A program made the position numbers and the translations under genes. A stretch of DNA of 64,000 bases from Mesorhizobium sp. ORS 3359 (GTDB lineage Bacteria; Pseudomonadota; Alphaproteobacteria; Rhizobiales; Rhizobiaceae), in the NCBI GenBank assembly GCA_000824845.1, contig CCNC01000091.1, positions 62,001-126,000 of the forward strand, written 5' to 3'. Below, piece after piece: positions 39,293 through 48,384 of the stretch. The stretch's first letter is position 1. Each line of letters opens with the position of its first letter. Under the pieces are notes generated by a model. The model worked only from the letters and a program-made list of their open reading frames with translations. It made no database searches and was not told the DNA's origin.

Positions 39293-40720
39293 GTGACTTT
39301 GAAGTTCGGTACCAGCGGACTGCGCGGTCTCGTCAGCGAGCTTCGAGGGCTGCCAGCGAACACCTATACAGTCGCCTTCCTGCGCATGCTCCAGGATCGG
39401 GGCGCATTGAATCAAGGCTCGAAGGTCTATGTCGGACGTGACCTTCGCGCATCCAGTCCAGACATCGCACAGTTTGTTCACGCGGCGATCGTCAAAGCCG
39501 GGCAGATACCGGTCGATTGTGGAGCGCTACCGACGCCAGCGCTCGCGCTTCACGCCAGCAGCGAAAATGCTCCAGCAATAATGGTCACGGGCAGTCACAT
39601 TCCCGACGACAGAAATGGCCTTAAATTTTACCGGGCGGACGGCGAGATCGACAAGCGCGATGAAAGCGACATCGTCGAGATCCACGCGGCCATGGGGGAT
39701 GCCGTTTCGTTGCCGTCGCCAGTTGATCCCGTGCGGCTAGGCCCCGAGCCGTCTCGAAGCTACATAGACCGCTTCTTGAGCTTCTTTGAAAAAGGCAGCC
39801 TTTCCAGCCTGCGTGTCGGCGTCTACCAGCATTCCTCGGTGGCGAGAGACATCATTGTCGATATTCTTCGCGAACTGGGCGCTGAGACAATAGCTCTGGG
39901 CAGAGCCGAACATTTCATTCCGGTCGATACCGAAGCACTCAGACAGGAAGATGTGGCGCTTCTCAAGCACTGGGCGGCGGCGGAACCGTTCGATGCGATC
40001 GTGTCCACCGATGGCGACGGCGACAGGCCGCTCGTGGCGGACGCTGGCGGCATGTTCGTGCGCGGCGATCTTGCAGGTGCCATCACCGCGCACTTCTTGG
40101 GTGCCGATTGCGTCGTCACGCCGGTCAGCTCCAACTCAGGTCTGGAACGTTGCGGTTATTTTGCAAAGGTGGTCCGCACGCGCGTGGGTTCGCCCTACGT
40201 CATTGAAGGTATCGCGGCCGCTCTCGCCGCGGGCGGAAAATGTGTGGTCGGGTTCGAGGCGAATGGCGGCGTTCTGCTCGGCTCGCATGTCGAGAAAGGC
40301 GGGCGCACCCTTCCGGCTTTGCGGACGCGGGATTCGGTGTTGCCAATCCTTTGCATGCTTTCGGCGATCGCGAAGACCGGCCGTCCGCTCGCGGAGATAG
40401 CGGCCGACTTTCGCTTTCTCGCTGGCGCAAGCGGCCGGCTTGAAGGCGTGCCGACCGAGAGCAGCGCGTCCTTTCTCGGCAAGCTGGCGGCTGACGCAGC
40501 TTACGCCGACAAGATCTTCTCGGTTCTCGGTGGCATCGCGAATATTGACAACCGTGACGGTGTGCGTATCACCGCCCGTAACGGAGAAGTTGTACACTTC
40601 CGTGCGTCGGGTAATGCGCCTGAATTGCGTTGCTATGTCGAGGCAAAAGCGGAATCGCGCGCAGACGAATTGCTCGGTTGGGGCCTCGCTCTCGGCCGGG
40701 CTCAAATCTTGGAAAGTTGA
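39293..40720 (+). CDS. Phosphomannomutase (copy 2)
   Basis: A 475-residue phosphohexomutase for mannose-6-P to mannose-1-P. Motifs: LKFGTSGLRGLVSEL at the start, phosphoserine loop TGSHIPDDRNG, canonical metal loop DGDGDRP, sugar loop GFEANGG, and RASGNAPELR. A GTG at 39293 with AAAGGATGG before it is the best start; a reading frame back to 39161 is unsupported. It heads pmm2-manC-gmd2-rmd2, so it should supply mannose-1-phosphate to ManC three bases downstream. Similar to pmm1 over the whole length but clearly more diverged than the gmd pair. Confidence 0.92.
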   Translation: MTLKFGTSGLRGLVSELRGLPANTYTVAFLRMLQDRGALNQGSKVYVGRDLRASSPDIAQFVHAAIVKAGQIPVDCGALPTPALALHASSENAPAIMVTGSHIPDDRNGLKFYRADGEIDKRDESDIVEIHAAMGDAVSLPSPVDPVRLGPEPSRSYIDRFLSFFEKGSLSSLRVGVYQHSSVARDIIVDILRELGAETIALGRAEHFIPVDTEALRQEDVALLKHWAAAEPFDAIVSTDGDGDRPLVADAGGMFVRGDLAGAITAHFLGADCVVTPVSSNSGLERCGYFAKVVRTRVGSPYVIEGIAAALAAGGKCVVGFEANGGVLLGSHVEKGGRTLPALRTRDSVLPILCMLSAIAKTGRPLAEIAADFRFLAGASGRLEGVPTESSASFLGKLAADAAYADKIFSVLGGIANIDNRDGVRITARNGEVVHFRASGNAPELRCYVEAKAESRADELLGWGLALGRAQILES

Positions 40721-40723
40721 AGT

Positions 40724-42139
40724 TTGACCAATATCGTTCCTGTCATCATCAGTGGCGGCGTCGGCTCCCGGCTATGGCCGATTTCCCGCGCATTGCATCC
40801 GAAGCCTTTCATACCGCTGCCGGAGGGTGGGACGCTCATACAAAAGACCTACGCGCGCGCCGTGCAGCTCGAAGGCGTGGACCAGGTTGTGACGGTCACC
40901 AATCGTGACCTGCTGTTTCTCACCGCCGATGAATATGCGGAAGCCGCGGCTCCGGGCGTGAAGTGCACGTTCCTGCTGGAGCCGTTCGGCCGCGACACCG
41001 CGGCCGCAGTTGCGCTCGCGGCATTGCACGTCGCGCATGAGAACCCGGACGCCATTCTGGTCGTGCTCCCTGCGGATCACCTGATCGTTGATCAGGCCGG
41101 CTTCCGCGCGAGCGTCGCGAGAGCGGCGGCGCTTGCGGCCGCCGGCCAAATCGTCACCTTTGGCGTGAAGCCTGACCGCCCGGAAACGGGCTTTGGCTAC
41201 ATCGAGGCCGAGGGGGACAGAGTTCTTCGGTTCGTGGAAAAGCCGAATGCGGCCACGGCGGCCCAATTCATCGCCAGCGGCCGTTTCTTCTGGAACTCGG
41301 GGATGTTCTGTTTCACCGCCCGCGCGATGCTCGAAGCCATGCAGGACCTGTGCCCGGACATCTTGTCCAATGCGCGCAGGGCTCTCGAGAAAGGCAGGAC
41401 GGCGGACAGCACCGACAGACTTACGGTTGAGGTGGATAGGGACAGCTTCGCGGCCGTTCCCGCCGTTTCCATCGACTATGCGGTGATGGAGAAGGCAAGC
41501 AACGTGGGTTTCGTGCCCTGCGGTTTCGATTGGTCGGACATCGGCTCTTGGTCCGTGCTGTCGGAGCTTGTTCCGGCCGATGACAAGGGCAACCGCGCCA
41601 CGGGCGAGGCAATCCTGCACGATGCAGCGAATTGCTATGTGCACGGCGAAGACCGGCTGGTCGGTCTTGTCGGCGTCTCGGATCTTTTGATCGTGGACAC
41701 GCCGGACGCGCTTCTGGTCGCGCACAAGGACAAGGCACAGGAGGTGAAGGACCTCTATAGCCGCCTCAAGGCGGAGGGGCACGAGACGGCGACGCTGCAT
41801 CGCACCGTGCATCGCCCCTGGGGCACCTATACCGTGTTGGAGGAAGGACACCGCTTCAAGATCAAGCGGATTGAAGTGAAGCCAAATGCCCGCCTGAGCC
41901 TGCAGGCGCATCACCACCGCTCCGAGCACTGGGTGGTGGTGAGCGGAACCGCCAAGGTCGTCAACGGCGAGAGCGAAATGCTGCTGACGACCAACCAGTC
42001 CACCTACATCCCCTGCGGCCACAAGCATCGCCTGGAAAACCCGGGCATCCTTCCTCTCGTCATGATCGAGGTGCAAAGCGGGGAATATCTCGGCGAAGAC
42101 GACATCGTCCGGTTCGACGACGTTTATGGCCGGGCCTGA
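40724..42139 (+). CDS. manC: Mannose-1-phosphate guanylyltransferase / mannose-6-phosphate isomerase
   Basis: A 471-residue type II bifunctional enzyme. The N-terminal domain makes GDP-mannose from GTP and mannose-1-P: SGGVGSRLWPISR signature, PADHLI, FGYIEAEG and FVEKP. The C-terminal cupin domain (about 350-471) is the mannose-6-P isomerase, with HRPWGTYTVLEEG, RLSLQAHHHRSEHWVVVSG (in parts) and ENPG. Starts at TTG with GGAAAG upstream, three bases after the pmm2 stop. It is the only GDP-mannose synthesis gene in the window and must serve both gmd copies unless another lies elsewhere. Confidence 0.95.
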   Translation: MTNIVPVIISGGVGSRLWPISRALHPKPFIPLPEGGTLIQKTYARAVQLEGVDQVVTVTNRDLLFLTADEYAEAAAPGVKCTFLLEPFGRDTAAAVALAALHVAHENPDAILVVLPADHLIVDQAGFRASVARAAALAAAGQIVTFGVKPDRPETGFGYIEAEGDRVLRFVEKPNAATAAQFIASGRFFWNSGMFCFTARAMLEAMQDLCPDILSNARRALEKGRTADSTDRLTVEVDRDSFAAVPAVSIDYAVMEKASNVGFVPCGFDWSDIGSWSVLSELVPADDKGNRATGEAILHDAANCYVHGEDRLVGLVGVSDLLIVDTPDALLVAHKDKAQEVKDLYSRLKAEGHETATLHRTVHRPWGTYTVLEEGHRFKIKRIEVKPNARLSLQAHHHRSEHWVVVSGTAKVVNGESEMLLTTNQSTYIPCGHKHRLENPGILPLVMIEVQSGEYLGEDDIVRFDDVYGRA

Positions 42140-43177
<1,038 letters not shown>

Positions 43178-43202
43178 TGCTGTCGGCGCTAGCGAGGTTG
43201 GC

Positions 43203-44159
43203 ATGCGGGTTCTGATCACAGGTGCGAAGGGCTTTGTCGGGCCCTATGTCTCCGAGGCGCTGTACAGTGTCTGCGGCCGCGACATTGCCGTCGTTGCGTC
43301 CTCCAAGGACGGCGGACCGCATCCCGTTTTCGGCCAAATCGAAGAGCTGGATGTGACGGACAAAGCAGCCGTCCAAGGTGCCGTCGTTCGTCATCGGCCC
43401 ACGCATGTCGTCCACTTGGCTGCCGTCGCGGCGCTTGGAGCCGCGCGCGCCGATCCCGAAAACACTTGGCGCATCCATGTGCAGGGTGCGCTCAACGTGG
43501 CCCATGCCATCCTTGAGAAGGCGCCGGAGTGCTGGTTGATCCACGTCGGATCAGGCCTGGTTTACGGCGAGAGCGCAAAGACGGGCCTGCCGCTCGACGA
43601 GAGCACGCTGCTTGCGCCAATCGACGACTACGCCGTGACCAAGGCGGCGGCCGATCTCGCGTTGGGGGCGCTCTCACGTCACGGCCTCAAATGCATTCGC
43701 CTGCGCCCCTTCAATCACACAGGGCCAGGGCAAACGGAAGCGTTCGCCGTGCCGGCCTTCGCCATGCAGATCGCGCGGATTGAAGCAGGCCTCGCCCCTC
43801 CGGTCATTCGCGTCGGCAACCTGGACGCGGAGCGGGACTTTCTGGACGCGCGCGACGTCGCCAACGCCTACGCGCGCGTGGTGCTGAGCAGCTCCGATCT
43901 CGCGCCGAATACGATTTTCAACGTAGCATCCGGCATATCGTGGCGGATGGGAGATATCTTGGAGCGGCTCTTGGCGCAAAGCAGCGTCAAGATCACCACG
44001 GAGCAAGACCTCCTGCGGCTGCGGCCGAGCGACCTGCCGCGCATTGTCGGAGACGCAACCAGCGCACGTGAGCAACTTGGCTGGGCGCCCATACACCGCT
44101 TCGAGGCGACGCTCGATGCGGTTCTGAACGACTGCCGCGCACGCGTAACCCAAGCGTAA
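43203..44159 (+). CDS. rmd: GDP-4-dehydro-6-deoxy-D-mannose reductase-like protein (copy 2)
   Basis: A 318-residue extended SDR, the same length as copy 1 and similar throughout: TGAKGFVGPYVSEAL, HVGSGLVYGESAKTG, DDYAVTKAAADLALGAL (YxxxK), RPFNHTGPGQTEAFAVPAFAMQ (in parts). Probable GDP-D-rhamnose synthase. GAGG lies five bases before the ATG. The pair gmd2-rmd2 matches the arrangement used for D-rhamnan (common polysaccharide antigen) in Pseudomonas. Confidence 0.85.
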   Translation: MRVLITGAKGFVGPYVSEALYSVCGRDIAVVASSKDGGPHPVFGQIEELDVTDKAAVQGAVVRHRPTHVVHLAAVAALGAARADPENTWRIHVQGALNVAHAILEKAPECWLIHVGSGLVYGESAKTGLPLDESTLLAPIDDYAVTKAAADLALGALSRHGLKCIRLRPFNHTGPGQTEAFAVPAFAMQIARIEAGLAPPVIRVGNLDAERDFLDARDVANAYARVVLSSSDLAPNTIFNVASGISWRMGDILERLLAQSSVKITTEQDLLRLRPSDLPRIVGDATSAREQLGWAPIHRFEATLDAVLNDCRARVTQA

Positions 44160-44230
44160 ACGGCGTTGAATTGGCTTGCACGAACTAGGCAACCCGCCCT
44201 CCCGATCAACAACTTGAGAGTGCAGAAATC

Positions 44231-45475
44231 ATGAACGAGGTAAGTTATCACGCTATCGAGGGCTGCCGTGTCGGCAAGGAGAAGGATCTCGTCTCAGTGC
44301 TCAATCTCGGTGAGCAGGCACTGACAGGCGTGTTTCCGAAATCGGCCTCCGAACCCGTTACCAAAGGGCCGCTCGAACTGGTCTGGTCCCCGTCCAGCGG
44401 GCTTTTGCAGCTGAAGCATTCCTATGAGCCGAGCGAAATGTACGGTGACAATTACGGCTATCGCTCAGGCCTGAACCAGTCGATGGTCGATCACCTGACG
44501 CACAAGGTTCGGCTCCTGGAAAGGCTTGCCTCTCCGCGTGGTGGTGACGTCGTTCTCGATATCGGGAGCAACGATTGCACGACCCTCAAGGCCTACTCGA
44601 CCGCGGGACTAACCCGAGTCGGCATCGATCCGACCGGCAAGAGGTTTGCGCAATACTATCCGGACGATGTGAAGCTGGTGCCGGATTTCTTTTCCGCCGA
44701 AGCATATCGTGGTGCCTCGCAGAAGCGCGCGAAAGTCGTCACGTCGATCGCCATGTTCTATGATCTCGAAGATCCCATCGCGTTTGCCCGCCAGGTGGCC
44801 GAGGTGCTCGCCGAGGATGGTATCTGGCATTTCGAGCAGAGTTACATGCCGTCCATGCTTCGCCTCAACTCCTATGACACGATCTGCCACGAGCACATCG
44901 AATATTATTCTCTCGGAGTCGTCGCGAAGATCCTTGAGGCGGCCGGTCTCAAGATAGTCAATGTCGTCATGAACAACATCAATGGCGGCAGTTTCGCGGT
45001 CACCGCCGCCCACAAGGGCAACAAGAGCCTCAAAGCGGACCAAACCGTCATCGATTGGCTGCGGGAGCAGGAAGACCGCATGGGGTTGTCCACGCCGCGG
45101 CCGTTCCGCGACTTCGAGGAGCGCGTGTTCCGGCATCGGGACGACCTGTCGCGCCTCATTCGGGCGCTCGTCGCCGACGGCAAGAAGGTGCTGGGCTACG
45201 GTGCCTCGACGAAGGGCAATGTCGTTCTGCAGTTCTGCAACTTCACTGCGGCCGAAATTCCGGCGATTGCCGAAGTCAACCAGGAAAAGTTCGGTCGCAT
45301 GACCCCCGGGACGCACATACCGATCATTTCCGAAGCGGAAGCGAGAGCGATGAAGCCGGATTATTTTCTGGTCCTGCCCTGGCATTTCAAGGACGGCATC
45401 CTGCGCCGGGAACGTGAATACCTAGCGGACGGAGGCAAGTTCATCTTCCCGTTCCCGGAGATAGAGATCATATAG
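44231..45475 (+). CDS. SAM-dependent sugar methyltransferase (NovU/TylCIII-like architecture) lacking the usual zinc cysteines
   Basis: A 414-residue three-part methyltransferase. The N-terminal part normally binds zinc through two CxxC pairs; here the first pair reads CRVG and the second SPSSG (in VWSPSSGLLQL), so three of four Cys are lost. The central Rossmann domain has VLDIGSNDCTTLKAY and GIDPTG, then SIAMFYDLEDP and ICHEHIEYYSL. The C-terminal domain has GYGASTKGNVVLQF and IPIISEAEA. Relatives methylate carbon atoms of nucleotide-bound deoxy sugars, but O-methylation or a capping role is possible. It sits between rmd2 and the Wzm/Wzt exporter, so its substrate is likely the GDP-deoxyhexose or the growing polymer. 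Confidence 0.85.
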   Translation: MNEVSYHAIEGCRVGKEKDLVSVLNLGEQALTGVFPKSASEPVTKGPLELVWSPSSGLLQLKHSYEPSEMYGDNYGYRSGLNQSMVDHLTHKVRLLERLASPRGGDVVLDIGSNDCTTLKAYSTAGLTRVGIDPTGKRFAQYYPDDVKLVPDFFSAEAYRGASQKRAKVVTSIAMFYDLEDPIAFARQVAEVLAEDGIWHFEQSYMPSMLRLNSYDTICHEHIEYYSLGVVAKILEAAGLKIVNVVMNNINGGSFAVTAAHKGNKSLKADQTVIDWLREQEDRMGLSTPRPFRDFEERVFRHRDDLSRLIRALVADGKKVLGYGASTKGNVVLQFCNFTAAEIPAIAEVNQEKFGRMTPGTHIPIISEAEARAMKPDYFLVLPWHFKDGILRREREYLADGGKFIFPFPEIEII

Positions 45476-45526
45476 AGCGGCAGTTAGAGCTTGGCTCAGG
45501 AACACACGATCGGGACATCTCAACAC

Positions 45527-46336
45527 ATGTCGCCAACCAAGACGGGCGTCCTTGCAGAGGCATTCGCCGACATACGCGCCGCGCTGGAGAAGCATCATCT
45601 TGCGACGACTTTCAGTTGGCAGGACGTGGCGCAGCGTTACCGGCGCTCTCGGGTCGGAGCGTTTTGGCTGACCGTCAACATGGGTGTCCTGATCGGCGCG
45701 CTCGGGTTCGTCTTTGGCACGCTTTTTCGTTCTCCTATGCAGGAGTTTCTGCCCTATATCTGCGTCAGCTTGATTTTCTGGAGCTTCATTTCGACCTCGA
45801 TCAACGAGGGGTGCACCGCCTTCATTGGCGCCGAGGGCATCATCCTCCAGGTGCGCATGCCGCTGTTCACTCACGTGTTGCGGACGCTCTACCGCAACGC
45901 GATCATTCTTGGCCACAACATCGTCATATACCCAATCGTCCTCCTGGCCGTCGGGCGCATGCCGTCATGGCACGTTCTCTTGGCTCTGCCCGGCTTTGTC
46001 ATTCTATCGCTTAATTTGCTTTGGATCATGCTCACTCTCGGCGTGCTGTGCGCCCGATATCGCGACATGACGCAAGTAATGCAGAACCTCCTGCTGGTCA
46101 TTATGTACCTGACCCCAGTGATGTGGATGTCACGCACGCTTCCGGAAGGCATTTCGCGGCTCTTGCTGGATCTTAACCCTTTCTACCATCTCATCGGCGT
46201 GGTGCGAGAACCGCTTCTGGGTGAATTACCGTCCACAACCAGTTGGGCGGCATGCATAGTGTTCGCGATCGTCGGCTGGACGGTCGCACTACTCCTGTTC
46301 GGCCGCTACCGTCACCGTATTCCTTATTGGCTTTGA
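45527..46336 (+). CDS. wzm: ABC-2 type polysaccharide export permease
   Basis: A 269-residue membrane protein of the Wzm/KpsM/RfbD family, which moves undecaprenyl-linked O-polysaccharide across the cytoplasmic membrane with Wzt. The N-terminal amphipathic segment with QDVAQRYRRSRVGAFWLT is the family hallmark, followed by six hydrophobic helices and the periplasmic MYLTPVMWMSRTLPEG. I use the ATG at 45527; a TTG at 45491 is also in frame. wzt starts six bases after its stop, so the two are co-translated. Confidence 0.9.
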   Translation: MSPTKTGVLAEAFADIRAALEKHHLATTFSWQDVAQRYRRSRVGAFWLTVNMGVLIGALGFVFGTLFRSPMQEFLPYICVSLIFWSFISTSINEGCTAFIGAEGIILQVRMPLFTHVLRTLYRNAIILGHNIVIYPIVLLAVGRMPSWHVLLALPGFVILSLNLLWIMLTLGVLCARYRDMTQVMQNLLLVIMYLTPVMWMSRTLPEGISRLLLDLNPFYHLIGVVREPLLGELPSTTSWAACIVFAIVGWTVALLLFGRYRHRIPYWL

Positions 46337-46342
46337 ATTCCT

Positions 46343-47083
46343 ATGGTCTCCATCACTTTGACCGGCGTCTCGGTCGAATTTCCGGTGTTCAATGCGGCAA
46401 GCCGCTCTCTCAAGAACCGGGTGCTTAGCGTCGCGACCGGAGGCGCGATCGACCGTCGAGGGGATGGGCATATCATCGTGCGCGGGCTCGAGAATGTCAG
46501 CCTTTCCTTGAAGGAGGGGGACCGGATTGGCCTCGTCGGCCACAACGGCGCCGGCAAGACGACGCTGTTGCGCGTCCTGTCGGGCATCTACAGGCCGACA
46601 GACGGATCCGCGGTGATTCACGGCGAGTGCGTCTCGCTCATAAACATCTCGCTCGGCATCGATCCGGAAGCGACAGGCCGCGAAAACATAAAGCTCCGCG
46701 CGGCCATGATGGGCATGCGGCCGGAACAATTGCGGGAACAATTCGACCAGATCGCCGAGTTCACCGGATTGGGTGACTTCCTCGACATGCCGTTCCGAAC
46801 CTATTCGTCCGGCATGCAGCTTCGCCTGGCTTTCTCGACCTCTACGGCTATCCGGCCGGAAATACTCGTTATGGACGAATGGCTCTCCACCGGCGACGAG
46901 GATTTCAAGCACAAGGCCGACAAGCGGCTGCGCGAGATCGTCGACACGACCAAGATACTGGTCCTTGCCAGCCACTCGCGCGAGTTGCTGCAAAAAAATT
47001 GCAATCGCGTTCTGTGGATGGAACACGGTCGTGTGCGGATGGACGGGCCCGTCAGCGAGGTCCTGTCGGCTTATTTCGGCTGA
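46343..47083 (+). CDS. wzt: ABC transporter ATP-binding protein for O-polysaccharide export (short Wzt)
   Basis: A 246-residue ATPase pairing with Wzm. Walker A is GHNGAGKTTLL, the Q/E-loop region includes INISLGIDPEATGREN (Wzt/TagH type), the signature is YSSGMQLRLAFST and Walker B is ILVMDEWLSTGDEDF, then the switch His in ASHS. The protein ends right after the nucleotide domain (VLSAYFG): there is no C-terminal carbohydrate-binding module of the kind that reads capped chains in E. coli O9a. Short versions work in systems where export is coupled to synthesis. Confidence 0.93.
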   Translation: MVSITLTGVSVEFPVFNAASRSLKNRVLSVATGGAIDRRGDGHIIVRGLENVSLSLKEGDRIGLVGHNGAGKTTLLRVLSGIYRPTDGSAVIHGECVSLINISLGIDPEATGRENIKLRAAMMGMRPEQLREQFDQIAEFTGLGDFLDMPFRTYSSGMQLRLAFSTSTAIRPEILVMDEWLSTGDEDFKHKADKRLREIVDTTKILVLASHSRELLQKNCNRVLWMEHGRVRMDGPVSEVLSAYFG

Positions 47084-47218
47084 GAAAGCGCAAGACGATC
47101 GGTATCGAGGGCATTGAGCCTCATGACAACATGGGCCGCCGGAATGCTGCGAATTGCAGCTTGTGACTTCGACAGGCGGCCCTCGTCAGATACTGTTTGT
47201 AATCACCTTGAACACTGG

Positions 47219-47845
47219 TCAGTTCGCAGCCTTCCGACGCAGCGCTATGTCGCAAAACATATGCTGTTGAAGCCCGAACCCAACGATCCGCCAGTCGGTC
47301 GTCGTGACCAGCTCATTGACGGCTTGCACCACGCCGTACTCTGCCTTGAGGAACGGGTCGAAGAGAACATAGTCGTTGAAGATAATCGTGCCATCTTTCT
47401 TGACGACCCTCGAAGCAGAGCGAGCATCAGCAATTACGTCCTCATATAGGTGCGAACCATCTACATATAGAAGATCGAAATACTCGTCAGGATAAATGGG
47501 TACGGTATTTCCACTCAACCCTACTTCAACTCGAAGATCTGTACACAGGGGCCGAATTCTATTTTCAAAGTGTTGTCGATGGGTATGGCGTCCAAAAATT
47601 TCCTCGCTGCTTCGCCCCCAGTGGCTGGGCCATTTGTGCATTTCGAAAGTGTCGAAAGCCACAAATGTCTCAGCATCAAAGGTCCTGACCATGAATTCCG
47701 AGAAATCCCCAAGGGCAACTCCGATTTCCCCGATCACCTTTGGACCGAAAGATCGAAACGACGCCATCAAATCATCGCGAGTGCCGAATAGTCTGGCATC
47801 TGCGTTCAGATGCGCTCCGTTGAGTGCTATTGGGTGACGGTTCAC
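47219..47845 (-). CDS. Class I SAM-dependent methyltransferase (Methyltransf_24-like)
   Basis: A 208-residue methyltransferase-like protein. The SAM site is IGEIGVALGDFSEFM, a middle acidic segment is FVAFDTFEMHKWPSHWG, and the characteristic YFDLLYVDGSHLYEDVIADARSA (in parts) with a DG-H motif matches Methyltransf_24 family members, many of them sugar O-methyltransferases. IIFNDYVLFDPFLKAEYGVVQAVNE follows. It is convergent with wzt, on the opposite strand, and its base composition is less GC-rich than its neighbours, suggesting separate acquisition. Function: probably methylation of an O-antigen sugar. Confidence 0.78.
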   Translation of the reverse strand: MNRHPIALNGAHLNADARLFGTRDDLMASFRSFGPKVIGEIGVALGDFSEFMVRTFDAETFVAFDTFEMHKWPSHWGRSSEEIFGRHTHRQHFENRIRPLCTDLRVEVGLSGNTVPIYPDEYFDLLYVDGSHLYEDVIADARSASRVVKKDGTIIFNDYVLFDPFLKAEYGVVQAVNELVTTTDWRIVGFGLQQHMFCDIALRRKAAN

Positions 47846-48384
47846 TGGCAGTTCCTATCGCAGATCTGGTTGAGCGGGCGAAGCGAGACGTGGCATCCAA
47901 CGCGTGGCAAATCTTGTTTGCCGCGAGCGACTAGATCACACATGATGATCTATGCCGCGCCATCGTAGCCGTTTCGTCGCCCCGGAAAAGCATGAGGCCA
48001 AGCGGGGACCACAGCATGATCAATTCGTTTATAGGGGCCGTCTCTAATCGGTTGCCAGTTCATCGCAATCCAATCCACCGAGCGAAACATATAGCTCGCA
48101 AGTCCCGCAATGAAAGGATGTTGCCTTGTTCGAAGACCGGATACTGCTCGTTAGCCAGCGCACCGCTTCCAATTAATCTCGCGCCGCCTCCGAAGTCCGG
48201 CATAGAAGCCCGCCGGGCATCGCCATGGCCAATATCGTTGCGACAGCGGACGTCGCATGCCATATCACGGCCTGGCCGGAGGATAAGGATATCTGCGCGG
48301 ACGGAAACGAGCGCGAACAATTGTCTGCTCGGAAGGCGCTAGAACGGATATTGACGTTGAATCGGGCGGCAAGTGTGGAGATTG
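47846..48384. other. Gene-poor spacer of about 540 bases
   Basis: It separates two divergent methyltransferase genes and holds a short frameshifted gene remnant (47931-48063). Short open frames exist on both strands (for example 48225-48488 rightward and 48060-48320 leftward), but none shows a ribosome site plus recognisable motifs. The composition is lower in GC than the housekeeping part. It probably contains promoters for both flanking genes and a recombination scar. Confidence 0.4.
47931..48063 (-). pseudogene. Frameshifted small gene remnant with DUF551-like WQPIETAP start
   Basis: Reading leftward from the ATG at 48063, the frame gives MNWQPI and then breaks. Skipping a single A gives MNWQPIETAP followed by INELIMLWSPLGLMLF and a stop at 47931. 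The W-x-P-I-E-T-A-P opening and the following L-x-x-W are typical of short phage-associated or plasmid-borne proteins of the DUF551 kind. It is about 43 codons with one base insertion. Confidence 0.35.

Noticed and set aside
44160..44230. Possible start of an independent transcription unit before the methyltransferase
   Set aside because: The 71-base gap has no clear promoter or terminator, so I treat the genes from pmm2 to wzt as one run.
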